Part shown: piece by piece, positions 1 to 7,782 of the stretch | Numbering within the stretch: position 1 is the first letter of the stretch | Layout: each line of letters starts with the position of its first letter | NCBI GenBank assembly: GCA_036495525.1 | Contig: DASXMR010000104.1 | Span: 1 to 25,317 of the forward strand | Direction: 5' to 3' | DNA length: 25,317 bases | From: DASXMR01 sp036495525 | GTDB lineage: Bacteria > Actinomycetota > Actinomycetes > Streptosporangiales > Streptosporangiaceae | Program-made: the position numbers and the translations under genes | The notes under the pieces: generated by a model | What the model saw: only the letters and a program-made list of their open reading frames with translations | The model's database searches: none | Told to the model about the DNA's origin: nothing

Positions 1-293
1 ACCCGCAGCCGGTAGCCCTCGGCAGGCAGGTCAGCCGCGAGGCCGACGGCGATCTCGCCGCCGGACTGGCCCGATTCGCCCGGTGGCGGCTCTTGCGGCC
101 AAGGGAGCCAGCCGAGTGTGCGGCTGACCACCGCGGCGGCCGCACTCGCGCCGGGCGCGGCGACAACGAGAAGCGGCCGGGTCAGCGAGAACTGACCTGG
201 CAGCGGCCGCACGGACACGGGCCGGGGCAGCAGCCCGGCGAGTCGATCATCCACGCCCCAAGACTGGCAGACCGCCAGAATCAGCGCCGACAC
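1..293 (-). CDS. Beta-N-acetylhexosaminidase (GH20), N-terminal part only
   Basis: This minus-strand reading frame is open to the left edge of the window, so only about the first 95 residues are present. It contains LLPRPVSVRPLPGQFSL, the usual opening of the GH20b N-terminal domain, and ends at the edge with LPAEGYRLRV, the conserved 'EGYRL' strand of that domain. GH20 enzymes remove terminal GlcNAc or GalNAc from glycans and chitin fragments; the catalytic TIM barrel would lie outside the window. No signal peptide is obvious. The start is uncertain: GTG at 293 has a weak GGA upstream, GTG at 254 has no SD but gives a more typical N-terminus, and an in-frame TGA lies at about 312. It follows the endonuclease-like gene on the same strand after about 50 nt. 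Confidence 0.68.
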   Translation of the reverse strand, partial: MSALILAVCQSWGVDDRLAGLLPRPVSVRPLPGQFSLTRPLLVVAAPGASAAAAVVSRTLGWLPWPQEPPPGESGQSGGEIAVGLAADLPAEGYRLR

Positions 294-342
294 GGCCAGC
301 AGGTCCAGTGGTCATGGCCAGCGCCGCGGTCCACAACGGCCA

Positions 343-1131
343 TCAGGTAACCGGCGACTCAAGGAGTGAGCGAGCGCTTCCGACCAGGTACCTGGCGTAA
401 CTACGTACCAGGACGGTGACCCGTCCGGCCAAAGCCCTGCTCGGGATGAGGTACATGGATAGCTCACCGTCGAGGATGAAGAAGAACTCCAGAGTCTCCG
501 GGTCATAGGGAACTTTGCGCTCCCGATTGCCGACGGAATACGGCCTCCGGCCAACGTTGACTACCCAGCCTTCATTGCCATTGCTGAACGTCGTGGTCTT
601 CACCTGGATCCGAACAGCTTTACCATTCATGGAAACAAGCAGGTCGTAATACGTGGGTTCGATCGGGAAGGCGACATTACATCCGCCCAGCATGAACCAA
701 GCGGCCGCTATCGCTGCGCCTGAATCACGCAGCCGCCGGAGTTCCGGGCGCGGCACGGCAGCTGGGTCGACGGCAGGTGGCTTCTCGTCAAAGCGGCTCA
801 GGTCAAGGCCCAGCCGGATCGCATGCGCCCTGATACTCGATCGAGCACCTGAGTGGTCCGCTACGTGCAGCTGATCTGCCAGGTCAGGCCATGAGGCAGC
901 GTTAGCCGAGGCCCTTCTGAGCTGAGCATCAGACCAGCGGCGCTGGCCGGTGAAGTGCGAGGTGTCGAGTCCGAGACGGGCCGCGCTTCGCTTCACCGCC
1001 CGCAAAGATCCCGCCGAGGTCGCCGAAAGCCCAAGCGCCCGCATTACTCCGCGCCAGGAATGAGAGCTGACTACCGCGCTGGCTAACTGAGAGTCGGTCC
1101 AGGTACGTCTGCCGATCAGGTTCTCCGTCAT
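343..1131 (-). CDS. PD-(D/E)XK endonuclease-like protein with duplicated DNA-binding N-terminus
   Basis: A 262-residue protein. Residues 11-60 and 66-114 are two copies of one module, each running from W-(T/S)-D-x-Q-L to RLGLD-x-S-x-F. The 'LGLDTSHF' ending is common in actinobacterial and phage HNH or intron-type endonucleases. The C-terminal half carries a PD-(D/E)XK core: YYDLLV with D163, then QVKTT with Q176 and K178 (D-x12-QxK), possibly with E130 or E158 as the helix acidic residue. This resembles the group I intron-associated PD-(D/E)XK family (PDDEXK_5). The gene is visibly less GC-rich than its neighbours, which suggests transfer. No SD is visible before ATG 1131. It lies just beyond the tRNA-Pro terminator, on the same strand. 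A DNA target, or nuclease activity at all, is inference; a restriction-like or orphan homing role are alternatives. Confidence 0.7.
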   Translation of the reverse strand: MTENLIGRRTWTDSQLASAVVSSHSWRGVMRALGLSATSAGSLRAVKRSAARLGLDTSHFTGQRRWSDAQLRRASANAASWPDLADQLHVADHSGARSSIRAHAIRLGLDLSRFDEKPPAVDPAAVPRPELRRLRDSGAAIAAAWFMLGGCNVAFPIEPTYYDLLVSMNGKAVRIQVKTTTFSNGNEGWVVNVGRRPYSVGNRERKVPYDPETLEFFFILDGELSMYLIPSRALAGRVTVLVRSYARYLVGSARSLLESPVT

Positions 1132-1139
1132 ATAACGAA

Positions 1140-1155
1140 GCTAGCAGTGGCTAGC
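1140..1155. repeat. GCTAGC-agtg-GCTAGC inverted repeat upstream of the endonuclease-like gene
   Basis: Two GCTAGC hexamers separated by 4 nt lie 9 nt before the ATG of the endonuclease-like gene. The symmetry and position fit an operator, but no regulator can be assigned from sequence. Confidence 0.4.
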
Positions 1156-1159
1156 GACA

Positions 1160-1191
1160 AAATGCCCGCCAGACTATTCCGACGGGCATTT
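1160..1191 (-). terminator. Intrinsic terminator after tRNA-Pro
   Basis: On the minus strand, 10 nt past the tRNA 3' end, a 9-bp perfect stem AAATGCCCG/CGGGCATTT with a 14-nt loop is followed by a short T run. It separates the tRNA transcript from the endonuclease-like gene. The A/T flanks make it potentially bidirectional. Confidence 0.8.
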
Positions 1192-1200
1192 CAATAATGT

Positions 1201-1274
1201 CGGGACGGCGGGACTTGAACCCGCGCTCTCCGGTCCCCCAGACCGGCGCCTTAACCAAACTGGGCCACGTCCCG
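1201..1274 (-). tRNA. tRNA-Pro (anticodon GGG)
   Basis: The reverse complement folds into a cloverleaf. The acceptor stem is CGGGACG/CGTCCCG (7 bp). The anticodon stem CCGGT/ACCGG encloses the loop CTGGGGG, giving anticodon GGG. The T-arm is GCGGG-TTCAAGT-CCCGC. The D-loop contains AGTTTGGTTAA. CCA is not encoded and the base after the acceptor stem (discriminator position) is A. It reads CCC and CCU proline codons. Its 3' side is followed by a terminator and then a probably acquired nuclease-like gene, so this end could be an integration or homing site, although no duplicated 3' end was seen in the window. Confidence 0.95.
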
Positions 1275-1512
1275 TTCCTGCCAGGTACGGAGTCCTAGCC
1301 CGCAGCGCGCCGACACCGGCGGCTTGAGCGGCGGCCTCCGACCCTGAGGACGCTCCATCATAGCCCCTGAACGGGCCACCCGCTTTCTGCCACTGGATGC
1401 TCCTCGGTGCGGCCACGAGCAGCGGCTCGCCATTGCTGGCGGCTTAGCCTGAGGCGATGACACTGACAGCGCTGAAAGCAGGTGCGCGCTGAGCTTTCAG
1501 GCGACGCTCGGG

Positions 1513-3069
1513 GTGGCCGCGCCGCTCGACCCGGCGGCGATGCGCGCGCGCCGGTGGGACGTGGTGGTGGTCGGCGCCGGGCACAACGGGCTGACCGCTG
1601 CCGCCTACCTGGCCGCGGCCGGCCACTCGGTGCTGGTGCTCGAGGCGCGGGACCTGGTCGGCGGCGCGTGCACGCTGCGCCAGCCGTTCGCCGACCAGCG
1701 CTACCTGATCAGCCCGTGCGCGTACGCGGTCGGGCTGCTGCACCCGCTGGTGGTCGAGGAGCTTGACCTGCGCCGGCACGGATACGCGGTCCACCTGGTC
1801 GACCCGCACCTGTGGTGCCCGTTCGAGGACGGCACGGCGCTGACGATGTGGGATGACGACGAGCGCACCGCCGCGGAAGTCGCGCGGCTGGCGCCCGGCG
1901 ACGTAGCTGGGCTCCTTCGCTACCAGTCGCTGTTCGCTCGTGCCCGCGCTCTGCTGCGTGATCCGGCGCACGACACCTGGCTGGGCGACGCGCCCGGCCG
2001 CGACGAGATCGAGCGCCTGCTCTGTCACGACAGCGAGCTGATCGACCTGGCGTTCTCCGCCTCGATCGCCGACGTCGTGGAACGGCACGTCAAGGACGAG
2101 CGGCTGCGCAGCGCGCTGCACGGCCAGGGCCTGACCGGCACCTGGGCTGGCCCGCGCGACTCCGGCACGGCGGCGATCAGGCTGATGCACAGTTCCGGCT
2201 CGCTTGAGGGCCGGGGCGGCGCCTGGGGCTACGTACAGGGCGGCATGGGCCGGATCTCGTTCGCGCTGGCCGATGCCGCGGCCGAGCGCGGCGCGAGCAT
2301 CGCCACCAGCAGCCCGGTCGCCGCGATCATGCCTGACGAGGGAGTGCTGCTGGCCGACGGCACGACAGTGCTCGCCAGGGCGGTGATCAGCAACGCCGAC
2401 CCGAAGGCGACGCTGGCGCTATGCCGGGATGGCGGGAGCGAGGCATTCCGCCGCCGGGTCGCCGGCTGGCAGATGGAAGGGCCGGTCGTCAAAGTCAACT
2501 GCGCGCTCGGCGGCCTGCCCGCCTTCACCGCGGCCGGGCCCGGCGACGAGCCGCATCGCGCGATGGTGACGATCAGCGGCGGCATCGACGCGACCCAGGC
2601 GGCCTACCAGGCCAGCCGGGCGGGCCAGCCGGCCCCCGAGTGGTGCGAGCTGTACTTCCACACCGCCTATGACGGCAGCGTCGCCCCGCCGGGCAAGCAC
2701 GTCATGAGCGTCTTCGCCCAGTACGCGCCCCTGCGGCTGGCCGAGGGCAGCTGGCCGGGCCGCCGGGAGCAGATCGGCGACATGGTGATCGCCGCGATCG
2801 CGAGGTTCGCCCCTGGCTTGCCTTCGCTGATCGAGGAACGGGAGGTCCTCGGCCCGCCCGACATCGAGGAGAACGAAGGGCTGACCGGCGGTCACATCTT
2901 TCAGGGCGAGTGCCTGCCCGGCCAGATGTGGCAAGGCAGGTTCGCGCCGCGCATCCCGGTGCCCGGCGTGTACCTGTGCGGCGCGGCCACCCACCCTGGC
3001 GGCAGCGTGATCGCGGCCAACGGCCGCAACGCCGCCATGGCGGTGGCCGCGGACCTGGCCGCCGGCTAA
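1513..3069 (+). CDS. FAD-dependent oxidoreductase, phytoene desaturase/PYROXD2-like
   Basis: A 518-residue flavoprotein. The N-terminal Rossmann motif is VVVVGAGHNG (GxGxxG at about 21-26), with the ribose-binding Glu in VLVLEAR at about 44 and VGGAC next. The C-terminus has GVYLCGAATHPGGSVIAANG, the second FAD-contact motif of the CrtI/amine-oxidase superfamily. Length and ending match the COG1233 branch that includes human PYROXD2 rather than true carotenoid desaturases. No crt genes lie nearby, so the substrate is unknown. GTG 1513 is the likely start; an in-frame ATG at 1540 also precedes the FAD motif. No clear SD is visible for either. The peroxiredoxin gene follows on the same strand after about 70 nt. 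Confidence 0.85.
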   Translation: MAAPLDPAAMRARRWDVVVVGAGHNGLTAAAYLAAAGHSVLVLEARDLVGGACTLRQPFADQRYLISPCAYAVGLLHPLVVEELDLRRHGYAVHLVDPHLWCPFEDGTALTMWDDDERTAAEVARLAPGDVAGLLRYQSLFARARALLRDPAHDTWLGDAPGRDEIERLLCHDSELIDLAFSASIADVVERHVKDERLRSALHGQGLTGTWAGPRDSGTAAIRLMHSSGSLEGRGGAWGYVQGGMGRISFALADAAAERGASIATSSPVAAIMPDEGVLLADGTTVLARAVISNADPKATLALCRDGGSEAFRRRVAGWQMEGPVVKVNCALGGLPAFTAAGPGDEPHRAMVTISGGIDATQAAYQASRAGQPAPEWCELYFHTAYDGSVAPPGKHVMSVFAQYAPLRLAEGSWPGRREQIGDMVIAAIARFAPGLPSLIEEREVLGPPDIEENEGLTGGHIFQGECLPGQMWQGRFAPRIPVPGVYLCGAATHPGGSVIAANGRNAAMAVAADLAAG

Positions 3070-3142
3070 CCGGGCACTATCGTTGCGGCAGGCGAGCCAG
3101 CGCTCGCACCGCCGACACGCGCGACCCCCACCGGAGGATCCC

Positions 3143-3625
3143 ATGGCCAAGTCACCCGACGTCGGCGCGCCAGCGCCCGACTTCACCCTGCCGGGACTCG
3201 TGCTGCAGGGCGATGAGGCGATCAGGGCTGACTACACGCTTTCCGCGCACCGCGGCGCACCACTCGTGCTGGCCTTCTACCCGGGTGACAACACGACCGT
3301 CTGCACCAGGCAGATGTGCTCGTACACCGCGGAGCTTGGCAGCTTCGACAAGCTCGGCGCCGAGGTCTGGGGCGTCAGCCCGCAGGATGTGGACAGCCAC
3401 GAGGGCTTCGCGCGCAAGCAAGGGCTGCGGATGCCGCTGCTCGCCGACGTCGGGCTGAAGGTGGCCAGGCAGTACGGCATCACGCTGGCCGGCGCCGGGC
3501 TGCGCCGGTCGGTGTTCGTCATCGACGCCAGCGGCATCGTCCGGTGGAAGCACGTCACGCTCGTCGGCCTCACCTTCCCGAGCGCCGATGTCATCACCGG
3601 CCAGCTGGCGCAGGTTGCCGCCTAG
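3143..3625 (+). CDS. Peroxiredoxin, Bcp/PrxQ type
   Basis: A 160-residue thiol peroxidase that should reduce hydroperoxides in the cytosol using thioredoxin. The N-terminus VGAPAPDFTLPG is the classic AhpC/TSA entry. The peroxidatic Cys54 lies in DNTTVCTRQMC, and Cys59 five residues later is the resolving cysteine of the alpha-helical PrxQ subtype. AFYPGDN matches the family's 'FYPxDxTPxC', with N-T replacing the common T-P. ATG 3143 is chosen because GGAGG sits 7 nt upstream; a longer in-frame extension to 3083 has no family support. Its position behind a flavin oxidase, a possible H2O2 source, suggests co-expression for peroxide removal, which is inference. Confidence 0.9.
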   Translation: MAKSPDVGAPAPDFTLPGLVLQGDEAIRADYTLSAHRGAPLVLAFYPGDNTTVCTRQMCSYTAELGSFDKLGAEVWGVSPQDVDSHEGFARKQGLRMPLLADVGLKVARQYGITLAGAGLRRSVFVIDASGIVRWKHVTLVGLTFPSADVITGQLAQVAA

Positions 3626-3654
3626 GCCCGCTGGCCAGAAAGATCGCCGGCGAC

Positions 3655-4364
3655 ATGCCGACCGGCCGGAGGACGACGGTCACGATGGCTGACCCGCCCG
3701 AGCCGGTGCAGGCGCTCGCGGCGGCCCGGCGGTTCACCGGGCTGCGGCTGGCCGGCGGCGGGGTGGAGTTCCTGGTCTTCGAGGCGACCGCGGCGGACGG
3801 CTCGAAGGTCGCGCTGCGCACGCCACCTGGCGGGCGCTTCCAGTCCACCCCTAACGACCGGCGGGTCGACACCAGGTCCCTGCTGCGCTGGGAGCATGCC
3901 GTCACAAGGCACCTGCACCAGCTCGGCTTCCGGTCGCCGCGCCGCGGGAACTGGTCCTCGGCGCGCCCGACGTGCTCATCTGCGACTTCATCACCGACGA
4001 CGGCCAGGGTGCCGATCAGGTCGCGCTCGGCGAGCTGTTGCGGCGGCTGCACGGAGCGCCACCGCCGGCGCTGGTGCCGCCGGCCGCGACCGGCGGCCGG
4101 CCGGCCGCCCGGCTGCTGCCGCTGCGCATCACCGACCGGTTCACCGAGCTGGCAGCGTTCGTCCCCGGACTGCCGCCGGCGCCGCCAGCCGGGCAGCTGA
4201 CCCGGGCGCTCGCGTCCGGGCCGGCTGGCCAGCTCGTGCACCTAGACGTGCGCGCGCCGAACCTGCGCTGCGCCGGGGGTGCCGTTCGCGGCCTGCTTGA
4301 CTGGTCGAATGCGCTGACTGGTGATCCGGCGGCAGCCGGGAGCAGCTCATCGGGCCAGCGATGA
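3655..4364 (+). pseudogene. Aminoglycoside phosphotransferase (APH)-family protein, frameshifted and C-terminally truncated
   Basis: Two overlapping frames together make one APH/choline-kinase-fold protein. The first frame, from ATG 3655 or more likely ATG 3685, encodes a nucleotide-binding lobe ending LLRWEHAVTRHLHQLGF. At about 3931-3933 the coherent sequence jumps to another frame and continues as VAAPRELVLGAPDVLICDF, then the catalytic loop VHLDVRAPNL (H-x-D-x4-N, Brenner motif) and GLLDWSNA, the metal-binding segment. Adding one G in cttccggtcgcc restores a single frame. The protein then stops at 4364 right after TGDPA, where family members usually continue for 50 or more residues. Two independent lesions favour a decayed gene over a sequencing error, although the first could be an error. 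Confidence 0.75.
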
Positions 4365-4489
4365 GTTTCCGGTCTGACAGTCGTTTTACTGGCAAGGGGC
4401 CAGCGACTGGCTAGAGAGCCAACCCGGCGGACCGCGGATCCGGTGCCGACACCGGCGACGGGGCGCGCGCCGCCGGGAGGCTGGCAGAC

Positions 4490-4921
4490 GTGGATGGTGG
4501 TCAGATGGACTGGAAACTGCAAGTGGTCATGCTGCCGGTGTCCGACGTCGACCGGGCCAAGGCGTTCTACCTGGATCAGGCGGGCTTCCGGCTGGATGTT
4601 GACCACCGGGCCGGCGAGGACTTCAGGGTGGTGCAGCTCACGCCCCCGGGATCGGCGTGCTCGGTGACGCTGATGCGCAACGAGGCGGCTGCCGGGTCGG
4701 TGCAGGGCCTGCACCTGGTCGTCACCGATATCGACGCCGCGCGCGCCGAGCTGACCGGCCGCGGCGCCGAGGCGACCGACCTTTTCCATTTCGACGCCGG
4801 CGGTCATCAGCCAGGGCCGCACCCGGAGCGCGCTGACTACGGCTCGTTCTTCTCCTTCGCCGACCCGGACGGCAACGCCTGGCTCGTGCAGGAAGTCCGC
4901 CGGCCTGAGGGCCGGGTATGA
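4490..4921 (+). CDS. VOC-family (glyoxalase/bleomycin-resistance fold) protein
   Basis: A small protein of about 143 residues with two beta-alpha-beta-beta-beta units. Unit 1 has MLPVSDVDRAKAFYLDQAGFRLD; unit 2 has LHLVVTDIDAARAELTGRGAE and FSFADPDGNAWLVQEV, the standard last strand with the metal-ligand-type Glu. VOC members include lyases, dioxygenases and drug-binding proteins, and the substrate here is unknown. GTG 4490 has GGGAGG 9 nt upstream and is preferred over ATG 4505. The stop overlaps the next start by 4 nt (ATGA at 4918), so translation is probably coupled to the sigma factor. A VOC or similar small enzyme directly ahead of SigG/SigJ-type sigma factors is a common actinobacterial pairing. 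Confidence 0.85.
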   Translation: MDGGQMDWKLQVVMLPVSDVDRAKAFYLDQAGFRLDVDHRAGEDFRVVQLTPPGSACSVTLMRNEAAAGSVQGLHLVVTDIDAARAELTGRGAEATDLFHFDAGGHQPGPHPERADYGSFFSFADPDGNAWLVQEVRRPEGRV

Positions 4922-5868
4922 GCTCCGCGCTAGCCAGCGAGTCGGGCTTCGCGTCGGTCAGCGAGCGGCACCGGCGCGAACTGCACCTGCACTGCTACCG
5001 GATGCTGGCCTCGTTCGACGAGGCGGAAGACGCGGTGCAGGAAGCCCTGCTGCGCGCGTGGCGTAGCAGGGACAGCCTGGATGACGCCTCGATGGCCAGG
5101 AGCTGGCTGTACCGGATCGCCACGAACGTCTGCCTGGACACGCTGCGCGGCAGGTCGCGGCGGGTGAGCACGGCCCCGGCGGCCGACGTGCCGTGGCTGC
5201 AGCCGTACCCGGACGCGCTGCTTGACGCGGCCGCCCCAGCCGATGACGAGCCCGACGCGCTGGCGGTCCGGCGCGAGACGATCGAGCTGGCGTTCCTGGT
5301 CGCGCTGCAGGTGCTGCCGCCGCGGCAGCGGGCCGCACTGATCACGCGTGACGTGCTCGGCTGGCCGGCCACCCACGTCGCCGGGCTGCTAGGCACCAGC
5401 GTCGCGGCGGCGAACAGCGCCGTGCAGCGCGGCCGGGCGGCGATGCAACAGCACTTGCCGCCCCGGCGCGACGACTGGTCAGCTGCCGAGCCCAGCGCCG
5501 CTGAGCTTGAGCTCCTCGGCCAGTTCATCGATGCGCACCAGCGCTGCGACAGCGAGGCAGCAGCGGCAATCGCTGCCAGGGACATCAGGATCACCATGCC
5601 GCCGCTGCCGATGTGCTTCCGGGGCCTGGAGGAGATCGCGCCGCTGCTGGAACACGCTCTCGGCGACCAGCGGGACGGCGAGTGGCGCCTCCTGCCAGCG
5701 CGGGTCAACCGCATGCCGGCCGCGGCGAGTTACCTGCTGCGGCGGGGCGACAGCCAGTACCGGGCGCTCAAGCTGGACGTGCTGCGAATCAGCGACGGCC
5801 AGATCGCCGAGATCACCACGTTCGGTACCGAGCCGTTCGAGCGGCTCGGGCTGCCGCCGGTACTGTAG
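4918..5868 (+). CDS. ECF RNA polymerase sigma factor with C-terminal SnoaL-like domain (SigG/SigJ-like)
   Basis: A 316-residue sigma factor. Region 2 covers about residues 15-82 (ELHLHCYRMLASFDEAEDAVQ, then RSWLYRIATNVCLDTLR). A linker carries WLQPYPD, diagnostic of the TIGR02960/SigG-like subgroup. Region 4 covers about 125-180 (LPPRQRAALITRDVLGWPATHVAGLLGTS, the -35-binding HTH). Residues of about 195-316 form an NTF2/SnoaL-like domain ending in ITTFGTEPFERLGLP. In such ECF groups the C-terminal domain controls activity in place of a separate anti-sigma factor; none is encoded next to it here. It overlaps the VOC gene by 4 nt and is followed after 77 nt by an epimerase, giving a probable three-gene operon. 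The signal sensed is unknown. Confidence 0.9.
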   Translation: MSSALASESGFASVSERHRRELHLHCYRMLASFDEAEDAVQEALLRAWRSRDSLDDASMARSWLYRIATNVCLDTLRGRSRRVSTAPAADVPWLQPYPDALLDAAAPADDEPDALAVRRETIELAFLVALQVLPPRQRAALITRDVLGWPATHVAGLLGTSVAAANSAVQRGRAAMQQHLPPRRDDWSAAEPSAAELELLGQFIDAHQRCDSEAAAAIAARDIRITMPPLPMCFRGLEEIAPLLEHALGDQRDGEWRLLPARVNRMPAAASYLLRRGDSQYRALKLDVLRISDGQIAEITTFGTEPFERLGLPPVL

Positions 5869-5945
5869 TCCGGCGCAGGCGCGTCTGCCGTGATCGTGAA
5901 TACGGCGCGGCCGGCGTCCGGCGCGGCGGAGCGGGGAGGCAGGGC

Positions 5946-6935
5946 ATGCGGATCCTGATGATCGGCGGGACGTCCTTTGTCGGGCGGCATATCGCGCAGG
6001 CGGCGCTGGACGCCGGACATGAGGTCACGCTGTTTCATCGCGGCCAGACGGGAGCTGACCTGTTTCCGGGCACCGTCCACCTGACCGGCGATCGCAATAG
6101 TGACCTCTCGGCGCTGCGGGCAGGCGAGTGGGACGCGACCGTGGACGTCTGCGGTTTTTTCCCGCGGCAGGTCCGTCAGCTGGCTGACGTGCTGGACGGA
6201 CGGGGCGGGCACTACGTGTTCATCTCGTCGACCTCCGCGTACCGGACACCGGTGGCGCCAGGATTCGGCGAGGAAGCGCCGCTGGCCGAGCCTGCCGACC
6301 CGGACGCCGCGGAGATGACCCTGGAAAGCTACGGCGGGCTCAAGGCGCTGTGCGAGCGCGCCGCCAGCGAGCTGCACGGGCCAGCCACGACGATCGTGCG
6401 GCCGACGTACGTGATCGGCCCGCTCGACCGCTCGTACCGGTTCACCTGGTGGGTAGAGCGGCTGGCCAGGGGCGGCGAGGTGCTGGCCCCCGGCGAGCCG
6501 GACGATCCCATTCAGGTCATCGACGCGCGCGATCTCGGAGCGTGGACCTGCCAGCTGGCCGAGCGCGGCGTGGCTGGCACGTTCCACGCGGTCAGCCCGG
6601 CGCCGCCGTACGGCTTCGGTGCGCTGCTCGAGGAGATCGCGTCTGAGGTCGCGCCAGCTGGCACGAAGCTGACGTGGCTGAGCCCGCAGTACCTGCTCGA
6701 CGCCGGTGAGGACGACGGGACCCTGCCGCTGTGGCCGGGCGGCGACAGCGAGCGGGACATCAACGCCGCCAGCCCCGCTGCCGCTGTGGCCGCCGGGCTG
6801 CGGTGGCGCCCGCTGCGCCAGTCGGTCGCTGAGCTGCACGCGCACGAGCAGCGGTCTCCCACTCCGGTCCCGGCGGGCACCGGCCTGCCAGCCGAGCGGG
6901 AGGCGAGCCTGCTGGCCGGCTGGCGGGCGAGCTGA
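5946..6935 (+). CDS. NAD-dependent epimerase/dehydratase (atypical SDR)
   Basis: A 329-residue SDR. The nucleotide-binding motif is MIGGTSFVG (GGTxFxG, residues 7-14). The active-site pair is Tyr129 and Lys133 in SYGGLK, with Ser residues in FISSTSAYR (93-98). RPTYVIGP and PIQVIDARDLG are conserved in extended/atypical SDRs of the CSP41/epimerase group. The substrate cannot be named. ATG 5946 is chosen because GGGGAGG lies about 6 nt upstream and because the Rossmann strand starts immediately; the frame is open further upstream but that stretch overlaps the sigma gene. The nearest downstream terminator is the hairpin at 7049-7103. Confidence 0.88.
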   Translation: MRILMIGGTSFVGRHIAQAALDAGHEVTLFHRGQTGADLFPGTVHLTGDRNSDLSALRAGEWDATVDVCGFFPRQVRQLADVLDGRGGHYVFISSTSAYRTPVAPGFGEEAPLAEPADPDAAEMTLESYGGLKALCERAASELHGPATTIVRPTYVIGPLDRSYRFTWWVERLARGGEVLAPGEPDDPIQVIDARDLGAWTCQLAERGVAGTFHAVSPAPPYGFGALLEEIASEVAPAGTKLTWLSPQYLLDAGEDDGTLPLWPGGDSERDINAASPAAAVAAGLRWRPLRQSVAELHAHEQRSPTPVPAGTGLPAEREASLLAGWRAS

Positions 6936-6966
6936 GCAGAGTCGAGCCGGGATCACTGAAGTTGGA

Positions 6967-7057
6967 CATCGCCGGCGATCTGCGACACGGCAAGACCCGG
7001 CCCAGCCCCGCTCAAGTAAGCCATCGCCGGCGACCGGCGGCATAAGCAAGGCCCGGC
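6967..7057. repeat. Imperfect tandem duplication, about 55-bp period
   Basis: CATCGCCGGCGA occurs at 6967-6978 and 7022-7033, and GCAAG(A/G)CCCGGC at 6990-7001 and 7046-7057, so a unit of about 55 bp is repeated once downstream of the epimerase gene. The second copy runs into the terminator arm. No coding meaning is apparent. Confidence 0.55.
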
Positions 7058-7103
7058 TCGGCCGGCCCGGATGGATTCATCCGGGCCGGCCGGAGCCGGG
7101 CCT
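7049..7103. terminator. Bidirectional hairpin terminator between convergent genes
   Basis: The arms 7049-7073 and 7078-7103 are complementary over 25 bp with a single bulged C and a 4-nt loop. The hairpin sits between the plus-strand epimerase and the minus-strand yceI-like gene and can serve both. It has no long U tract, as is usual in high-GC actinobacteria. Confidence 0.8.
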
Positions 7104-7147
7104 GTCACGCGCTCGCCGCGGCCGGGCCGCGGGGACGGCTGTGGCCG

Positions 7148-7711
7148 TCAGGCGTCCAGTACCGCCTCGACCTCGAGGTGCAGGGTGATCTTGTCGGCAA
7201 CAACGGCACCGCCGGTCTCCATCGGCGCGCTGAAGTTCACGCCGAAGTCACGCCGGTTGATCTCGCCGGTGGCGGTGAAGCCCGCCCTGGTGCCGCCGAA
7301 CGGATCCGGGCCGAAACCGTTGAGCTCCAGCTTGAGCGGAACGCCATGGGTGTTGCCCTTGAGCGTCAGCTCGCCGTCGAGCACGTAGTCGTGACCATCG
7401 CCACGGATTCCGGTGGAGCGGTAGGTCATCGTCGGGAAGGTCTCGACCTCGAAGAAGTCAGCCGAGCGGATGTGCGCATCGCGCTGCTCGCTCCCGGTGT
7501 CGATCGAGCTCAGGTCGATCTCGGCGGTGACGCTCGAGTCTGCCGGGTGCGTGCCGGTGACGAGCTGGCCAGAGAACTTCGTGAACCTGCCGCGCACCTT
7601 GCTGACCATCATGTGCCGGACGGAGAAACCGACCTCGGAGTGCACCGGGTCGATCGTCCAGGTCCCGGCGACGTAGCCGGGGATGCTCGTCGCGGTGGCT
7701 GGTGCGGTCAT
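7148..7711 (-). CDS. YceI-family protein (lipocalin-like)
   Basis: A 187-residue YceI-family beta-barrel protein. Typical features are the opening GTWTIDPVHSEVGFSVRHMMVSKVRGRF, the central DLSSIDTGSEQRDAHIRSADFFEVETFPTM (shown here as a long conserved block, not a catalytic motif), and LTLKGNTHGVPL. The family binds isoprenoid or amphiphilic molecules and is often induced by stress; no enzymatic activity is established. There is no signal peptide, so a cytosolic location is likely, unlike E. coli YceI. ATG 7711 is chosen for the GGGAGA about 8 nt upstream; the longer in-frame start at 7753 would lie inside the promoter. It is divergent from a MarR regulator that probably represses it. Confidence 0.92.
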   Translation of the reverse strand: MTAPATATSIPGYVAGTWTIDPVHSEVGFSVRHMMVSKVRGRFTKFSGQLVTGTHPADSSVTAEIDLSSIDTGSEQRDAHIRSADFFEVETFPTMTYRSTGIRGDGHDYVLDGELTLKGNTHGVPLKLELNGFGPDPFGGTRAGFTATGEINRRDFGVNFSAPMETGGAVVADKITLHLEVEAVLDA

Positions 7712-7741
7712 GTCATCTCTCCCGTGAGGGTGTGTGGTTGG

Positions 7742-7782
7742 TTGAATGCTCAATAACTATCACGCCGGCCGATGTTTGTCAA
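7742..7782 (-). promoter_or_regulatory. Promoter of the yceI-like gene with overlapping MarR-type operators
   Basis: Read on the minus strand, TTGACA (7777-7782) and TAGTTA (7754-7759) are separated by exactly 17 bp, a near-consensus housekeeping promoter. The half-palindrome TTGAATGCTCAA (TTGA-N4-TCAA) covers 7742-7753 at the expected transcription start. The palindrome GTTTG-T-CAAAC covers 7774-7784 over the -35 box. A repressor bound to either would block transcription. That the divergent MarR protein is the binder is inference from position and from TTGA/TCAA-type half-sites being common for the family. Confidence 0.72.

Noticed and set aside
1444..2190. 248-codon minus-strand open frame opposite the FAD oxidoreductase
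   Set aside because: Antisense shadow of a well-recognised gene; no motif of its own.
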